DNA from: Desulfuromonas acetoxidans DSM 684
Lineage (GTDB): Bacteria > Desulfobacterota > Desulfuromonadia > Desulfuromonadales > Desulfuromonadaceae
Assembly: GCF_000167355.1 (NCBI RefSeq)
Contig: NZ_AAEW02000010.1
Coordinates: 1 to 64,000, forward strand
Direction of reading: 5' to 3'
DNA length: 64,000 nucleotides
The position numbers and the translations under genes were made by a program. The notes beneath the pieces were generated by a model, which ran no database searches, was not told the origin of the DNA, and saw only the letters and a program-made list of their open reading frames with translations. Shown here piece after piece: positions 9,415-19,419 of the stretch; the first letter of the stretch is position 1, and the number at the start of each line of letters is the position of its first letter.

Positions 9415-9780
9415 ATGGCAAAAACAGTGTTAGCGGTCGATGATTCAAAATCGATCCTGCAGATGGTGTCCTTCACTCTCAAAGGTGCCGGTTATCAGGT
9501 GATTGAAGCCGGCAACGGTCAGGAAGCTCTCGCCGCCGCGCAAAAACACAAAGTTGACCTGGTGCTCACCGACCTCAACATGCCGGTGATGGACGGGCTG
9601 ACCCTGGTACAGAAACTGCGCGCCGCGCCCACCTACAAATTCACCCCGATTCTGATGCTCACCACCGAAGCCGGAGCCGACTTCAAGGCCAAAGGCAAAG
9701 CCGCGGGGCTTACCGGCTGGCTGGTCAAACCCTTTGATCCGCAAAAACTTCTCGGTGTCGTCAAAAAAGTGCTCGGCTAA
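9415..9780 (+). CDS. cheY: CheY-type single-domain response regulator
   Basis: A 121-residue stand-alone receiver. It has the acidic pair Asp9-Asp10, the phosphoacceptor Asp53 (LTDLNMPVMDG), Thr83/84 after beta 4 and Lys105 (LVKPFDP), so all switch residues are present. It should accept phosphate from the CheA encoded downstream and act on a motor or another output. The ribosome site AAGGGAGAAC is strong. From here to cheW the codons end in C much more often than in the flanking genes. A block of hairpins follows the stop and separates it from the STAS gene. Confidence 0.9.
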   Translation: MAKTVLAVDDSKSILQMVSFTLKGAGYQVIEAGNGQEALAAAQKHKVDLVLTDLNMPVMDGLTLVQKLRAAPTYKFTPILMLTTEAGADFKAKGKAAGLTGWLVKPFDPQKLLGVVKKVLG

Positions 9781-9924
9781 ACAGGCTGTTGAAAAACAGC
9801 CTGTTTAGCCCATGGACGGGCGACCAAAATCAAGGACAGGTTTTCAAGCCCTTGATTTTGTAAGCAAGACGGAAATCGCATTTTCGGCTTGCGTCATTGA
9901 AAAGGCCCTGGATGGGACCTTTTC
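9779..9924. repeat. Block of four adjacent palindromes (REP-like intergenic element)
   Basis: Four stem-loops follow each other in 146 bases: a 14-bp perfect stem with a GAAA loop (9779-9810), CAAAATCAAGG pairing with CCTTGATTTTG (about 9827-9861), an imperfect stem closed by GCAAG/CTTGC (about 9868-9897), and GAAAAGG pairing with CCTTTTC (about 9899-9924). The first could work as an attenuator after cheY although no T-run follows. The density of palindromes suggests a dispersed REP/BIME-type element. Its copy number cannot be judged from this window. Confidence 0.6.
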
Positions 9925-9958
9925 AACATCCTGCTAGACAGGCCACAACGGAGAAGCC

Positions 9959-10327
9959 ATGTTTGAACTGGAAAGCAAAACCATTCAAAACAGTGACGGC
10001 GCAGCCTATCAACTGCTGATTGTCAGCGGTGATCTGGGTATCGCCACCATCGGCCAACTTAAAAACGATCTGCTCAGTGCCCTGCAGAGCCATGACCACG
10101 TGATTCTCGACATGGCCGCCGTCACCGATGTCGATTACAGCGTGTTGCAGCTCTTATGCAGCGCCAACAAATACGCTCAGAAGTATGGCAAACACTTCCA
10201 GATCAAAGGTCAATGCACCGAAGCCTTTATCGATCGTGCTCAATCCCTCGGCTTCTTTCGCGATCAGGCCTGCAACGAGGCCGAAGATCCGATGAAATGC
10301 CTGTGGATACCGGAAAACCTCACCTAA
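9959..10327 (+). CDS. STAS domain protein (anti-sigma-antagonist-like)
   Basis: A 122-residue protein that is one STAS domain, recognised by the LLSALQSHDHVILDMAAV and TDVDYSVLQLLCSANKYA segments. In SpoIIAA-like proteins a Ser in the motif D(x)SG is phosphorylated by a kinase partner; here the position reads DYSV, so Ser may still be available. In chemotaxis operons such proteins are sometimes found beside CheA, but their role is poorly defined. It lies 27 bases upstream of cheA and uses the same C-ending codons. No matching anti-sigma kinase is encoded nearby. Confidence 0.8.
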   Translation: MFELESKTIQNSDGAAYQLLIVSGDLGIATIGQLKNDLLSALQSHDHVILDMAAVTDVDYSVLQLLCSANKYAQKYGKHFQIKGQCTEAFIDRAQSLGFFRDQACNEAEDPMKCLWIPENLT

Positions 10328-10354
10328 AACCGCCGAGCAAAGACGAGGACGCCC

Positions 10355-12475
10355 ATGCAGGATGCCCCACAAAATGCCTTTAAGGAAGAAGCCTACGAAC
10401 TGCTCAGTGAACTCGAAGATTCGCTGCTAGAGCTTGAAGAACAGCCCGACGACCACGAGACCATCAGCAAAGTGTTCCGGGCCATGCACACTATCAAAGG
10501 CTCCGGTGCCATGTTCGGGTTTACCACCATCTCCGAATTCACCCACGAAGTTGAAACCGTCTTCGATCTGGTGCGTAACGGTGAGTTGCCCGTCACCAAA
10601 CAACTCGTTGATCTGTCGCTCAAGGCCCGTGACCATATCCTTGCCCTGCTCGATTGCGACGCTGAAGAACAGGGGCAATACGCCGCCCAGGGTGCAGACC
10701 TCGTTGCACAGTTCCAGGCTCTTGCCAGAGGCGGTAGCGCACCGTTGTCACCGACACCGACACCGACACCGACAACAGCCACCGCTGGCAATGCCGACAA
10801 AAAAGACGAACCCACCACCTACCGTATCCGCTTTCGGCCATCACTTGATATTATGCACAACGGCACCTCCATTGCCCAACTGCTCGATGAACTCGCCGAA
10901 CTCGGTGACAGCCGCACCATTGCCCACAAAGCAGATATCGTTGATCTTGAAAATCTCAATCCCGAAGACTGCTACGCCTGTTGGGATATTATCCTCACCA
11001 GCGACTGTGGCGAAGACGCCATCCGCGACGTGTTCATCTTCGTCGAAGACGACTGTGAATTAACCATCAAGCGCATTGATCTCGGCAGCGATGACGATGA
11101 TATGGAAAAAAAGCGCCTCGGCGATATTCTCGTCGAACGTGGCGACATCAGTCAGGAGCAGATCGACGACGTCCTCGCCCACAACAAACGTATCGGCGAT
11201 CTGCTCGTCGAAGCGAATCTTGTCAGTCGTGACCAAGTCGACTCCGCCCTGCTCGAACAGCAGGAGATTCGAAAACTCAAAGAAAAGAAAAAAGAAAAAA
11301 GCCAAGGTGCCAGCAGCCTGCGCGTCCCCGCTGACAAACTCGACGACCTCGTCAACCTCGTCGGCGAAATGGTCACCGTTCAATCGCGCCTCAGCCAAGT
11401 CGCCAACCAGCGCCACGATGCCGATTTGCTCTCCATCGCCGAAGAAGTCGAACGCCTCACCGAAGACTTACGCGACAGCACCCTCAACATCCGCATGCTA
11501 CCCATCGGCAGCACGTTCAGCAAATTCAAACGCCTCGTGCGCGACATCAGCGCCGATCTCGGCAAAGAAGTCGAACTCAAAACCACCGGCGCCGACACCG
11601 AACTCGACAAAACCGTCATCGAGCAACTCGGCGACCCCCTCGTCCACATCATCCGCAACAGCATGGACCACGGCATCGAGATGCCCGACGACCGCGTTGC
11701 CGCCGGCAAGCCCCGCACCGGCCAGGTCCACTTAAGCGCCGAACACTCCGGCGACAGCGTCATCATCAACATCAGCGACGACGGCAAAGGCATGGATCCC
11801 GAAGTGATCCGCCAAAAAGCCATCAGCAAAGGCGTCATCGGCGCCGACGACCAACTGAGCCACACCGACCTGCTCAACCTCATCTTCGCCCCCGGCTTCT
11901 CCACCGCCCAGCAAGTCACCGGCCTGTCCGGGCGCGGCGTCGGCATGGACGTCGTCAAACGCGCCATCGAATCATTACGCGGCAGCATCACCCTCGACAG
12001 TCAAAAAGGCCAGGGCAGCACCGTTAGCCTGCGCATCCCCCTGACCCTCGCCATCATCGAAAGCCTGCTCGTCCAGATCGGTGACGGCCGCTACGTACTG
12101 CCCCTGTCCGCCGTTGAAGAATGCATCGAACTCACCGCCCAAGACATCCACGACTCTCACGGCCGCAATCTCGCCAAGGTTCGCGGCCACCTGGTGCCCT
12201 ACGTTCCGTTACGCGAAGAATTTGCCATCGACGGCAACCGGCCCGCAGTACAGCAGATCGTCATCACCCAGATCAACGGCCAGCAGCTCGGTTTCGTCGT
12301 CGACAACGTCATCGGCGAACACCAGACCGTTATCAAATCCCTCGGCCCCATGTATCGCGATGTGCAGTGTGTCTCCGGCGCCACCATCCTCGGTGACGGC
12401 AGTGTTGCTCTTATTCTCGACATTGTCTATCTGATGCAGAAAGCCAGTGAGGAGGGGCGTGTCAGCCAACCGTAA
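10355..12475 (+). CDS. cheA: Chemotaxis histidine kinase CheA with a central MshEN-like insert
   Basis: A 706-residue kinase. Residues 5-105 are the Hpt domain with phosphoacceptor His45 (MHTIKGSGAMFGF). A Pro/Thr-rich linker follows (about 130-145), then a region of the CheY-binding P2 kind (about 155-248). Residues 250-302 contain two tandem motifs, RLGDILVERGDISQ and RIGDLLVEANLVSR, resembling the c-di-GMP-binding MshEN/GspE N-terminal repeats. P3 dimerisation starts at about 316 (VPADKLDDLVNLVGEM). The ATPase has N (IIRNSMDHGIE), G1 (DDGKGM) and G2 (GRGVGMDVVK) boxes, and a CheW-like domain ends the protein. It autophosphorylates in response to MCPs and feeds CheY. Codon use is strongly C-ending, unlike the receptors on both sides. 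Confidence 0.95.
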   Translation: MQDAPQNAFKEEAYELLSELEDSLLELEEQPDDHETISKVFRAMHTIKGSGAMFGFTTISEFTHEVETVFDLVRNGELPVTKQLVDLSLKARDHILALLDCDAEEQGQYAAQGADLVAQFQALARGGSAPLSPTPTPTPTTATAGNADKKDEPTTYRIRFRPSLDIMHNGTSIAQLLDELAELGDSRTIAHKADIVDLENLNPEDCYACWDIILTSDCGEDAIRDVFIFVEDDCELTIKRIDLGSDDDDMEKKRLGDILVERGDISQEQIDDVLAHNKRIGDLLVEANLVSRDQVDSALLEQQEIRKLKEKKKEKSQGASSLRVPADKLDDLVNLVGEMVTVQSRLSQVANQRHDADLLSIAEEVERLTEDLRDSTLNIRMLPIGSTFSKFKRLVRDISADLGKEVELKTTGADTELDKTVIEQLGDPLVHIIRNSMDHGIEMPDDRVAAGKPRTGQVHLSAEHSGDSVIINISDDGKGMDPEVIRQKAISKGVIGADDQLSHTDLLNLIFAPGFSTAQQVTGLSGRGVGMDVVKRAIESLRGSITLDSQKGQGSTVSLRIPLTLAIIESLLVQIGDGRYVLPLSAVEECIELTAQDIHDSHGRNLAKVRGHLVPYVPLREEFAIDGNRPAVQQIVITQINGQQLGFVVDNVIGEHQTVIKSLGPMYRDVQCVSGATILGDGSVALILDIVYLMQKASEEGRVSQP

Positions 12476-12532
12476 AAAACACCTACAGGTTTTAGACAAC
12501 ACGATTAAGCATAAGGGGAAAGGAGAACCACC

Positions 12533-13024
12533 ATGTCCGCAGAAGATTTGGAGCAGATGAACCAATATCTGACCTTCAAGCTCGACGAAGAAGTCTTTGC
12601 TCTCGAAATCGCCAAAGTACGCGAAGTCCTCGACTTCACTGATGTCACCAAAGTGCCGCAGACTCCCATCTTCATGCGTGGCGTTATCAATCTGCGTGGC
12701 AGCGTTGTCCCCGTCGTCGACATGCGGGTCAAATTCAGCATGCGTGAAGCCGAAGCCACCGTCAACACCTGCATTATCATCACCGAAGTGGTCATGGACG
12801 GCGAACCCAGCGTGCTCGGCGCCCTGGTCGACTCAGTCCAGGAAGTGCTCGAACTCGACCCCGACCAGATCGAACCACCGCCACGCATCGGCACCAAGCT
12901 TGATACGGAGTTTATCCGTGGCATGGGTAAGCACAACGACGAATTCATCATTATTCTGGATATTGACCGGGTATTCTCGGCCGATGAAATTTCGCTGATT
13001 CAGGCTGTTGATAGCGATTCTTGA
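12533..13024 (+). CDS. cheW: Chemotaxis coupling protein CheW
   Basis: A 163-residue CheW that bridges MCP signalling tips to CheA. It shows the family's segments YLTFKLDEEVFALEIAKV, FMRGVINLRGSVVPVVDM and a LGALVDSVQEVLEL stretch over its whole length, with a short N-terminal leader. It begins after AAAGGAGAACCACC and lies between cheA and the large receptor gene, sharing the C-ending codon bias of cheY-STAS-cheA. The C terminus (DSDS) is a few residues longer than typical. Confidence 0.93.
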   Translation: MSAEDLEQMNQYLTFKLDEEVFALEIAKVREVLDFTDVTKVPQTPIFMRGVINLRGSVVPVVDMRVKFSMREAEATVNTCIIITEVVMDGEPSVLGALVDSVQEVLELDPDQIEPPPRIGTKLDTEFIRGMGKHNDEFIIILDIDRVFSADEISLIQAVDSDS

Positions 13025-13071
13025 AAACTAACTGGATACGGTATGTTCCTTTTTTGTAAGCAGGAGGTTTT

Positions 13072-15105
13072 ATGCGCTGGAAAGATTTAAAACTCAACGG
13101 TAAGTTTTTTGTCGGTTTCGGTCTGGTTCTGGCGATGATGCTGGGAGTGGGATTGTGGAGTATCTCGGGGATCAGCGACATTGTCAGTAATGCCAGTGAA
13201 GTTATTGATGGCAACAAGCTTAAAGGGGAGATGGTTCAGCGGGAAGTTGATCACCTCAATTGGGCTAATGAGGTGAACTCGTTGTTAACCGATGATCATG
13301 TGACCGAATTGACTGTTCAGACCGATCCGCATAAATGTGCTTTTGGCAAGTGGTATTACGGCGAGGGGCGTAAACAGGCCGAAGAGTTGGTTCCTGAATT
13401 GCGTGCTTTGCTGGCAGAAATCGAGCAATACCATAATGAACTCCACCATTCCGCCAAGAGAATCGGCGATACATTCCGTCAGGCCGATGTGACACTGCCA
13501 AAATTTTTGGCGGAGAAAGAGGTTGATCACCTGGTGTGGGCCAACACCATTCTTAAGTATTTTTCCAGTGAACAGAACGAATTAAGTGTACAGGAAAATC
13601 CGGAATTATGTGGGTTAGGTAAATTCCTTTATGGCGTCCAAGGTAAAGAAGTTGCCAAGAGTGATCCGGAACTGGCGCATTTGCTTGAAGCGATCAAGGA
13701 ACCCCACGCTCGTTTGCACCAGTCGGCAAAACAGATCAAGCAGTTACCCAAGAAGGCCGCCCAAGAGGTGTTTGAAAAGGAAACGCTTGTTGCCTTGAAG
13801 GAAACACAGGCTATTCTGTCTAAAATAAAAGATCGGGCCGATGAACGTGTGTCTAGTATGAATGCGGCAAAGAAAATTTACGCGACGGAAACGGTTCCCA
13901 ATCTTAAGCAGGTGCAAAAAATTCTCGGCGAGGTTTCGCACACAACGGATGAGCACATTATGACCGATGAAGAGATGCTCCTCGCGGCATCCAACACGCG
14001 TCAGGGGGTTATCTGGAGCCTGACCGCCGCATTTCCCATTGCGATCCTGCTTGCCTTTGTTATTGCCCGCGGCATCATTGGTCCTTTACAGAAGGGGATC
14101 GCTTTTGCTCAGGAGATTGCTCAGGGTAATCTTGAAGCCACCATTGATGTGGAACAAAAAGATGAAGTGGGTAAAATGGCCGACGCTTTGCGCGAGATGA
14201 TTGAGAAGCTCAAAACGATCGTTGGCGATGTGCGAGCGGCCTCCAATAATGTGGCTTCCGGTAGTCAGGAACTGTCTGCCAGCTCTGAAGAGATGAGTCA
14301 GGGTGCGACCGAGCAAGCGGCTGCGGCCGAAGAAGCTTCGTCGTCGATGGAAGAGATGGCGGCGAACATCAAGCAGAACGCTGATAATGCCATGCAGACC
14401 GAGAAGATTGCCCTTAAATCCTCTCAGGACGCTCAGGGTGGTGGCAAGGCGGTCGAAGAGACGGTCAAGGCGATGAAAGATATTGCCGAGAAGATCTCCA
14501 TCATTGAAGAAATTGCCCGCCAGACAAACTTGCTGGCGCTCAACGCGGCGATTGAGGCGGCACGTGCCGGTGAACATGGTAAGGGCTTTGCCGTTGTTGC
14601 CTCGGAAGTGCGCAAATTGGCCGAACGTAGCCAGAGTGCTGCCGCCGAGATCAGCGACTTGTCATCTAGCAGTGTGGAAGTGGCTGAAACCGCTGGTGAA
14701 ATGCTGGCCAAGATGGTTCCGGATATTCAGCGCACTGCCGAGTTGGTGCAGGAGATTGCCGCAGCCAGTAAAGAGCAGGATACCGGAGCCGACCAAGTTA
14801 ACAAAGCGATTCAGCAGCTTGATCAGGTGATTCAGCAGAATGCTGCTGCTGCCGAAGAGATGGCGTCTACCTCTGAGGAACTCAATGCTCAGGCCGCTCA
14901 GTTGCAGGATACCATCTCGTTCTTCAAGCTGGATTCTGCGGGAGCCAAACAGCTTAACAGCCCCAAAGCCCCCCCTAAGGCTCCCAAGCTTAAAGAAACT
15001 CTTCCGGGCAAAAAAGTCGCAGCGGCCAGTCCGGGTAACAGTGGCTTGATGCTTGATATGGGCGCGGGGAAAGATTCTTTGGACAGTGAATTTGAAGAAT
15101 ATTGA
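13072..15105 (+). CDS. Methyl-accepting chemotaxis protein with tandem N-terminal CZB domains
   Basis: A 677-residue membrane receptor. TM1 spans about 11-31 and TM2 about 305-328 ([20 protein letters not shown]), so about 270 residues face the periplasm. That part contains two chemoreceptor zinc-binding units with conserved ligands His61, Cys89, His121, His125 and His153, Cys180, His212, His216. CZB domains bind zinc and respond to oxidants such as hypochlorite in known cytoplasmic cases; here they are outside and doubled. HAMP (about 330-380) and the signalling coil (tip [20 protein letters not shown]) follow. No obvious CheR-docking pentapeptide ends the protein. The ribosome site GCAGGAGG is strong. 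Codon use returns to the genome norm here. Confidence 0.92.
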   Translation: MRWKDLKLNGKFFVGFGLVLAMMLGVGLWSISGISDIVSNASEVIDGNKLKGEMVQREVDHLNWANEVNSLLTDDHVTELTVQTDPHKCAFGKWYYGEGRKQAEELVPELRALLAEIEQYHNELHHSAKRIGDTFRQADVTLPKFLAEKEVDHLVWANTILKYFSSEQNELSVQENPELCGLGKFLYGVQGKEVAKSDPELAHLLEAIKEPHARLHQSAKQIKQLPKKAAQEVFEKETLVALKETQAILSKIKDRADERVSSMNAAKKIYATETVPNLKQVQKILGEVSHTTDEHIMTDEEMLLAASNTRQGVIWSLTAAFPIAILLAFVIARGIIGPLQKGIAFAQEIAQGNLEATIDVEQKDEVGKMADALREMIEKLKTIVGDVRAASNNVASGSQELSASSEEMSQGATEQAAAAEEASSSMEEMAANIKQNADNAMQTEKIALKSSQDAQGGGKAVEETVKAMKDIAEKISIIEEIARQTNLLALNAAIEAARAGEHGKGFAVVASEVRKLAERSQSAAAEISDLSSSSVEVAETAGEMLAKMVPDIQRTAELVQEIAAASKEQDTGADQVNKAIQQLDQVIQQNAAAAEEMASTSEELNAQAAQLQDTISFFKLDSAGAKQLNSPKAPPKAPKLKETLPGKKVAAASPGNSGLMLDMGAGKDSLDSEFEEY

Positions 15106-15127
15106 TATGATTGTGAAATATTAAGTT

Positions 15128-15163
15128 GCGAGGCGACAGGCGATTGCCTTGTCGCCTCGTTTT
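15128..15163 (+). terminator. Terminator-like hairpin between the receptor gene and cheR
   Basis: CGAGGCGACAGGC pairs with GCCTTGTCGCCTCG (one mismatch or wobble) around a GATT loop and is followed by TTTT at 15160-15163. It may end most transcripts after the receptor, leaving cheR at lower level by read-through. The cheR start lies only 16 bases beyond. Confidence 0.65.
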
Positions 15164-15179
15164 GGGCGAGGGATGTTGA

Positions 15180-16010
15180 ATGAGTCTGACCCAGCGTGAT
15201 TTTGACCGTCTCAGCCGTTATATTTATCAAGAGCTTGGCATCACATTGTCAGACTCCAAGAGATCTATGCTGATGGGGCGTTTGACTAAACGTGTCAGGG
15301 CTTTGAAGCTCTCTTCCATCAGCGAATATTGTGATTTTATTTTTACCGAAGAGGGGCAAAAGTTTGAACGGGTTCACCTGTTCGATGTGATCACGACCAA
15401 TAAAACGGATTTTTTCCGCGAAGCGAATCACTTTGATTATCTGACCCAGACAATTCTTCCCTCTTGGCAAAGGGAACTGCCTCGACGTCGTTCATTCAAA
15501 ATTTGGAGTGCCGGCTGTTCCTCCGGGGAAGAGCCCTATACCATGTCCATGGTATTAGCAGATTATGCCGAGAAGCAACCTGCGGGGGACTTTAATTACG
15601 AGATTATTGCCACAGATATCTCCACCAAAGTTCTCGATCATGCCAAAAAGGCCATTTATCATGCAGATCGGATTGTGCCGGTGCCGATGGAGATGCGTTC
15701 GCGCTATTTGTTGCGCAGCAAGGATCGCAATAATCCACTGGTGCGTATTGCCCCCGTGCTGCGTAAGAAAATCCGTTTCGGGCGTCTGAATTTCATGGAT
15801 GCGGATTTCAGTCTGCCGCACCCGATGGATGTCATTTTCTGCCGCAATGTCATTATTTATTTTGATAAAGAGACGCAGGAGCGTCTGGTCAGGAAGTTCT
15901 GTCGCAAGTTACAGCCGGGAGGTTTTCTGTTTCTCGGTCATTCAGAGTCGTTACATGGCTTTGATCTCCCTTTGACTCAGGTGGCTCCGACGGTGTATCG
16001 CGTTGACTGA
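15180..16010 (+). CDS. cheR: Chemotaxis protein methyltransferase CheR
   Basis: A 276-residue SAM-dependent glutamate methyltransferase that adapts the MCPs. The all-alpha N-terminal domain (about 1-75) carries MSLTQRDFDRLSRYIYQE; the catalytic Rossmann domain has FKIWSAGCSSGEEPYTM (SAM-binding) and PMDVIFCRNVIIYFD. Length and layout are normal and the gene looks intact. What follows is only a decayed cheD-cheB remnant, so the opposing methylesterase is missing from this operon. It could be supplied elsewhere in the genome. Confidence 0.93.
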   Translation: MSLTQRDFDRLSRYIYQELGITLSDSKRSMLMGRLTKRVRALKLSSISEYCDFIFTEEGQKFERVHLFDVITTNKTDFFREANHFDYLTQTILPSWQRELPRRRSFKIWSAGCSSGEEPYTMSMVLADYAEKQPAGDFNYEIIATDISTKVLDHAKKAIYHADRIVPVPMEMRSRYLLRSKDRNNPLVRIAPVLRKKIRFGRLNFMDADFSLPHPMDVIFCRNVIIYFDKETQERLVRKFCRKLQPGGFLFLGHSESLHGFDLPLTQVAPTVYRVD

Positions 16011-16055
16011 CCTCCTATCCACGCACGACTCTCTCTGAAACCCGGAGAACTTTGA

Positions 16056-16462
<407 letters not shown>

Positions 16463-16529
16463 TCTTTTATCTCATGAGGCACTTTGATTTGAATTGTTGT
16501 GTCTGTATTCATTGGAAGTGGGTGTGAAG

Positions 16530-19394
16530 ATGAAAATCCGCAGCCTGTTTATGCTGGTCGCACTGCTGGCTTGTATGATTTCCATGTCGGCAACGCTTGT
16601 TTTTTTTAATGGCAAAGTCAAAGAAAACATCCGTGGCCGCCTTACGGCACAGGCGCGAAATATCTGTTCTCTGTTATCCCTCTATCAAAACCAATGTCGT
16701 TCAAGTCTTTTGACGGATCAGGACCCGCCGTCTGTCCATAGAAAAAATTTGCTGGGCGAATCGGCCACTAAACTGTCTCAAACCGGCCAGGGTGATATTC
16801 ATATCCGCTATGCCGCACGTTTTCCGCAAAATATCCAGTACCAGGCGCTGGATTCAGACCTTTCCCTGATCCATCTGTTTAAACACAATCGGCAAATGGA
16901 TGAATATAGTGAAATGGTTGAGTTTCCGACGCCAATGTTTCGCTATGTTCAGCCGATTTTTTACCAGGAAACCTGTTTTAGTTGTCATCAGAAAACACAA
17001 GGTTCTTCTCTGCAGGATGTTGCGCCGGCATTGCTGATCGTTGAGATTCCCAATGTGTCATTCAGTGATGAACAAAAAAGCAAATTTCTCGCCTTGGCTG
17101 CGATCAATGTTGTCGGATATTTCATGACATTTGTCGTGCTGGTGGCGTTATTGCAGCGCACTGTCCTTAAACGGCTCAAGGGACTGAAATCGGCAGCCCT
17201 GTGCCTGGAACAAGGAGACTACGATCAGGCGATCCTGACCTATCGGGAGAATGCACAAAACGAGTTCGATGTTCTGGCCAATGCTTTTTATGAAATGAAA
17301 AACGCTGTGAAGGGCCGGGAAGAGAGGTTGAGGCAAAAAAGGCAACAAATCTACAGCATGTTTCATGTACATCAATCGATTATGTTTCTGGTTGATGTTG
17401 AAAATTATCACGTTTTGGATGCCAATGTCGCGGCAGAGCGGTTTTACGGCATGTCGGCTCAGGCGCTTAAAGCCAAATGTTTTTACGGCTTGCATGGCCT
17501 TGACCGCCAGGAATTGGCTGAGCTGTTAACCGTTTGTCTCAATGGCCGACAAGAGTTTATTGAATTGCCCTATCAGGATGTTGGAGAACTGCGCTGCCTG
17601 GAGGTGCGGTTGAGTCCTGTCGATGTGGATCAAAAAGCCTGCTTGTTTCTCATTATTCACGACATTACGGCCCAGAAGAATGCCCGTCAGCAGATCCAAA
17701 AAGAACATGAGTTTTTCCAGACGGTGATTGACAATATGGTGGATCCTGTTCTGGTTCTGGATACCTCTCGCCACATTAAGAAAGCTAATCGTGCTGCCCT
17801 GGCTCTGGCAGACGGTAAACTCGATGATCCTGAAGAGGTGTGCTGTTATGAGGCTTTCCAGCGTGGCAGTCTGCCGTGTGATTGTCGATCCAAGTCGTGT
17901 CCCATGCATACGGTTTTGAAAACAGGAAAACCCGCATCCATTATCGAGCACATCGATTCGAAGAATAAAATCTATGAAATTCAGGCGGCTCCCTACTTTG
18001 ATGAGAGTGGCAACATGTTGGGGGTGATTGAATCGTTTCGTGATATCACCAAACGCCTTGAGGTTGAAAACAGCCTGATTGAACAGGAACGAAAAATTTA
18101 CGATTTAACCCATTACGATAATCTGACCGGCCTGCCCAATCGTTCTGTCTTATTGGACCGGGTCAACCAAGCGATTTATCATGCGTTAATAAAAAATACC
18201 CACTTGGCTCTGATCAGCCTGACTTTGGATCGTTTCAAAAAAATCAACGAGACGTTGGGGCACCATGTGGGGGATTGCCTGTTGCAGGAGGTTGCTCAGC
18301 GCTTGAACACGTTGGTTCCGCAAGGTCAGACGGTGGCAAAAGATTCCGGGAGTCAATTTTTTATCCTGTTGGAGGAAGTGCCTCAGCAGGAGGATGTGGT
18401 CGATCTGGCCGACGTGGTGTTGAAAGGAATTAAACAAAGTTTCCATGCCAATGGTCATGAGTTGATCCCTTCTTGCAGTCTCGGCATCGCTTTTTACCCG
18501 GAACAGGCTGAGAACTCCACCGAGCTTTTGGCACGGGCGGATGTAGCTATGCGGACCTCCAAGGATGATATGGGGGGCGGAGCTGTCACTGTGTATGACC
18601 CGAAATATGGCGAGATTGCCCCGCAGAGCTTACGTATGGAAGCCGACCTCAAACATGCCATAGAGAATGATAAACTCCATATTCACTATCAGCCGCAATT
18701 TAACCTTGAAAATGACGTCTTAGTTGGGTTCGAAGCTCTGGTTCGCTGGAATCACCCTGCAGAAGGGCCTGTTTCTCCCGGCGAGTTTATTCCCCTTGCC
18801 GAAGAAACCGGCCTGATTCACTCCCTGGGCCGGTGGGTGTTACGCCAGGTCTGTCAGCAGATTCACAGTTGGGAGCAGGCCGGAATTTCGGTTGTGCCTG
18901 TTGCCGTGAATGTTTCCAGTTTGCAGATGAAAAAGAATAACTTTGTTCACATTCTCGAAGAATGTCTGAATGAATTTCAAATCACTGCGCAACTGATTGA
19001 ATTGGAAATTACCGAAAGTGCCGTCATGGATCGCCTGGAAAAGTCCATGGAGCTTTTAAGCGCGATCAGGGGGCTGGGAGTCAAGTTAGCCATTGACGAT
19101 TTTGGCACCGGATATTCCTCTTTGAGTTATTTGAAAAGCTTTCCTTTTTCAAAATTGAAAATAGATCGCTCTTTTGTCATGGATCTGGAAAATGATGAAA
19201 ATGATGCCGCCATTATTACAGCGATTATTTCCATGGCAAAAAGCCTTGGCTTGAAAACGATTGCCGAAGGTGTTGAGACGGAGCTGCAAAAACAATTTCT
19301 GATCAAGCATGGCTGTGACGAAGTGCAGGGCTTCCTGATGAGCCGTCCACTGCCTGTCGAGGCGATTGAAACAAACTATCTCTCGTCGAAATAA
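16530..19394 (+). CDS. Heme-sensor PAS-GGDEF(degenerate)-EAL protein, probable c-di-GMP phosphodiesterase
   Basis: A 954-residue inner-membrane protein. TM1 is about 5-25; a periplasmic DUF3365/Tll0287-like domain follows with the c-type heme motif Cys149-x-x-Cys152-His153 (CFSCH), then TM2 (about 180-202), HAMP, two PAS domains (about 275-395 and 405-515), a GGDEF domain (about 520-690) and an EAL domain (about 700-945). The GGDEF signature is lost (KDSGSQFF near 605), so no cyclase activity is expected. EAL residues are all present: Glu735 in EALVRW, NVSSLQ, ITES, DDFGTGYSS, and AEGVET. It likely degrades c-di-GMP in response to heme redox or gas binding. The start at 16530 follows GGAAGTGGG. 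Confidence 0.88.
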   Translation: MKIRSLFMLVALLACMISMSATLVFFNGKVKENIRGRLTAQARNICSLLSLYQNQCRSSLLTDQDPPSVHRKNLLGESATKLSQTGQGDIHIRYAARFPQNIQYQALDSDLSLIHLFKHNRQMDEYSEMVEFPTPMFRYVQPIFYQETCFSCHQKTQGSSLQDVAPALLIVEIPNVSFSDEQKSKFLALAAINVVGYFMTFVVLVALLQRTVLKRLKGLKSAALCLEQGDYDQAILTYRENAQNEFDVLANAFYEMKNAVKGREERLRQKRQQIYSMFHVHQSIMFLVDVENYHVLDANVAAERFYGMSAQALKAKCFYGLHGLDRQELAELLTVCLNGRQEFIELPYQDVGELRCLEVRLSPVDVDQKACLFLIIHDITAQKNARQQIQKEHEFFQTVIDNMVDPVLVLDTSRHIKKANRAALALADGKLDDPEEVCCYEAFQRGSLPCDCRSKSCPMHTVLKTGKPASIIEHIDSKNKIYEIQAAPYFDESGNMLGVIESFRDITKRLEVENSLIEQERKIYDLTHYDNLTGLPNRSVLLDRVNQAIYHALIKNTHLALISLTLDRFKKINETLGHHVGDCLLQEVAQRLNTLVPQGQTVAKDSGSQFFILLEEVPQQEDVVDLADVVLKGIKQSFHANGHELIPSCSLGIAFYPEQAENSTELLARADVAMRTSKDDMGGGAVTVYDPKYGEIAPQSLRMEADLKHAIENDKLHIHYQPQFNLENDVLVGFEALVRWNHPAEGPVSPGEFIPLAEETGLIHSLGRWVLRQVCQQIHSWEQAGISVVPVAVNVSSLQMKKNNFVHILEECLNEFQITAQLIELEITESAVMDRLEKSMELLSAIRGLGVKLAIDDFGTGYSSLSYLKSFPFSKLKIDRSFVMDLENDENDAAIITAIISMAKSLGLKTIAEGVETELQKQFLIKHGCDEVQGFLMSRPLPVEAIETNYLSSK

Positions 19395-19419
19395 CACATG
19401 TTTTAATGGAATGATATAT

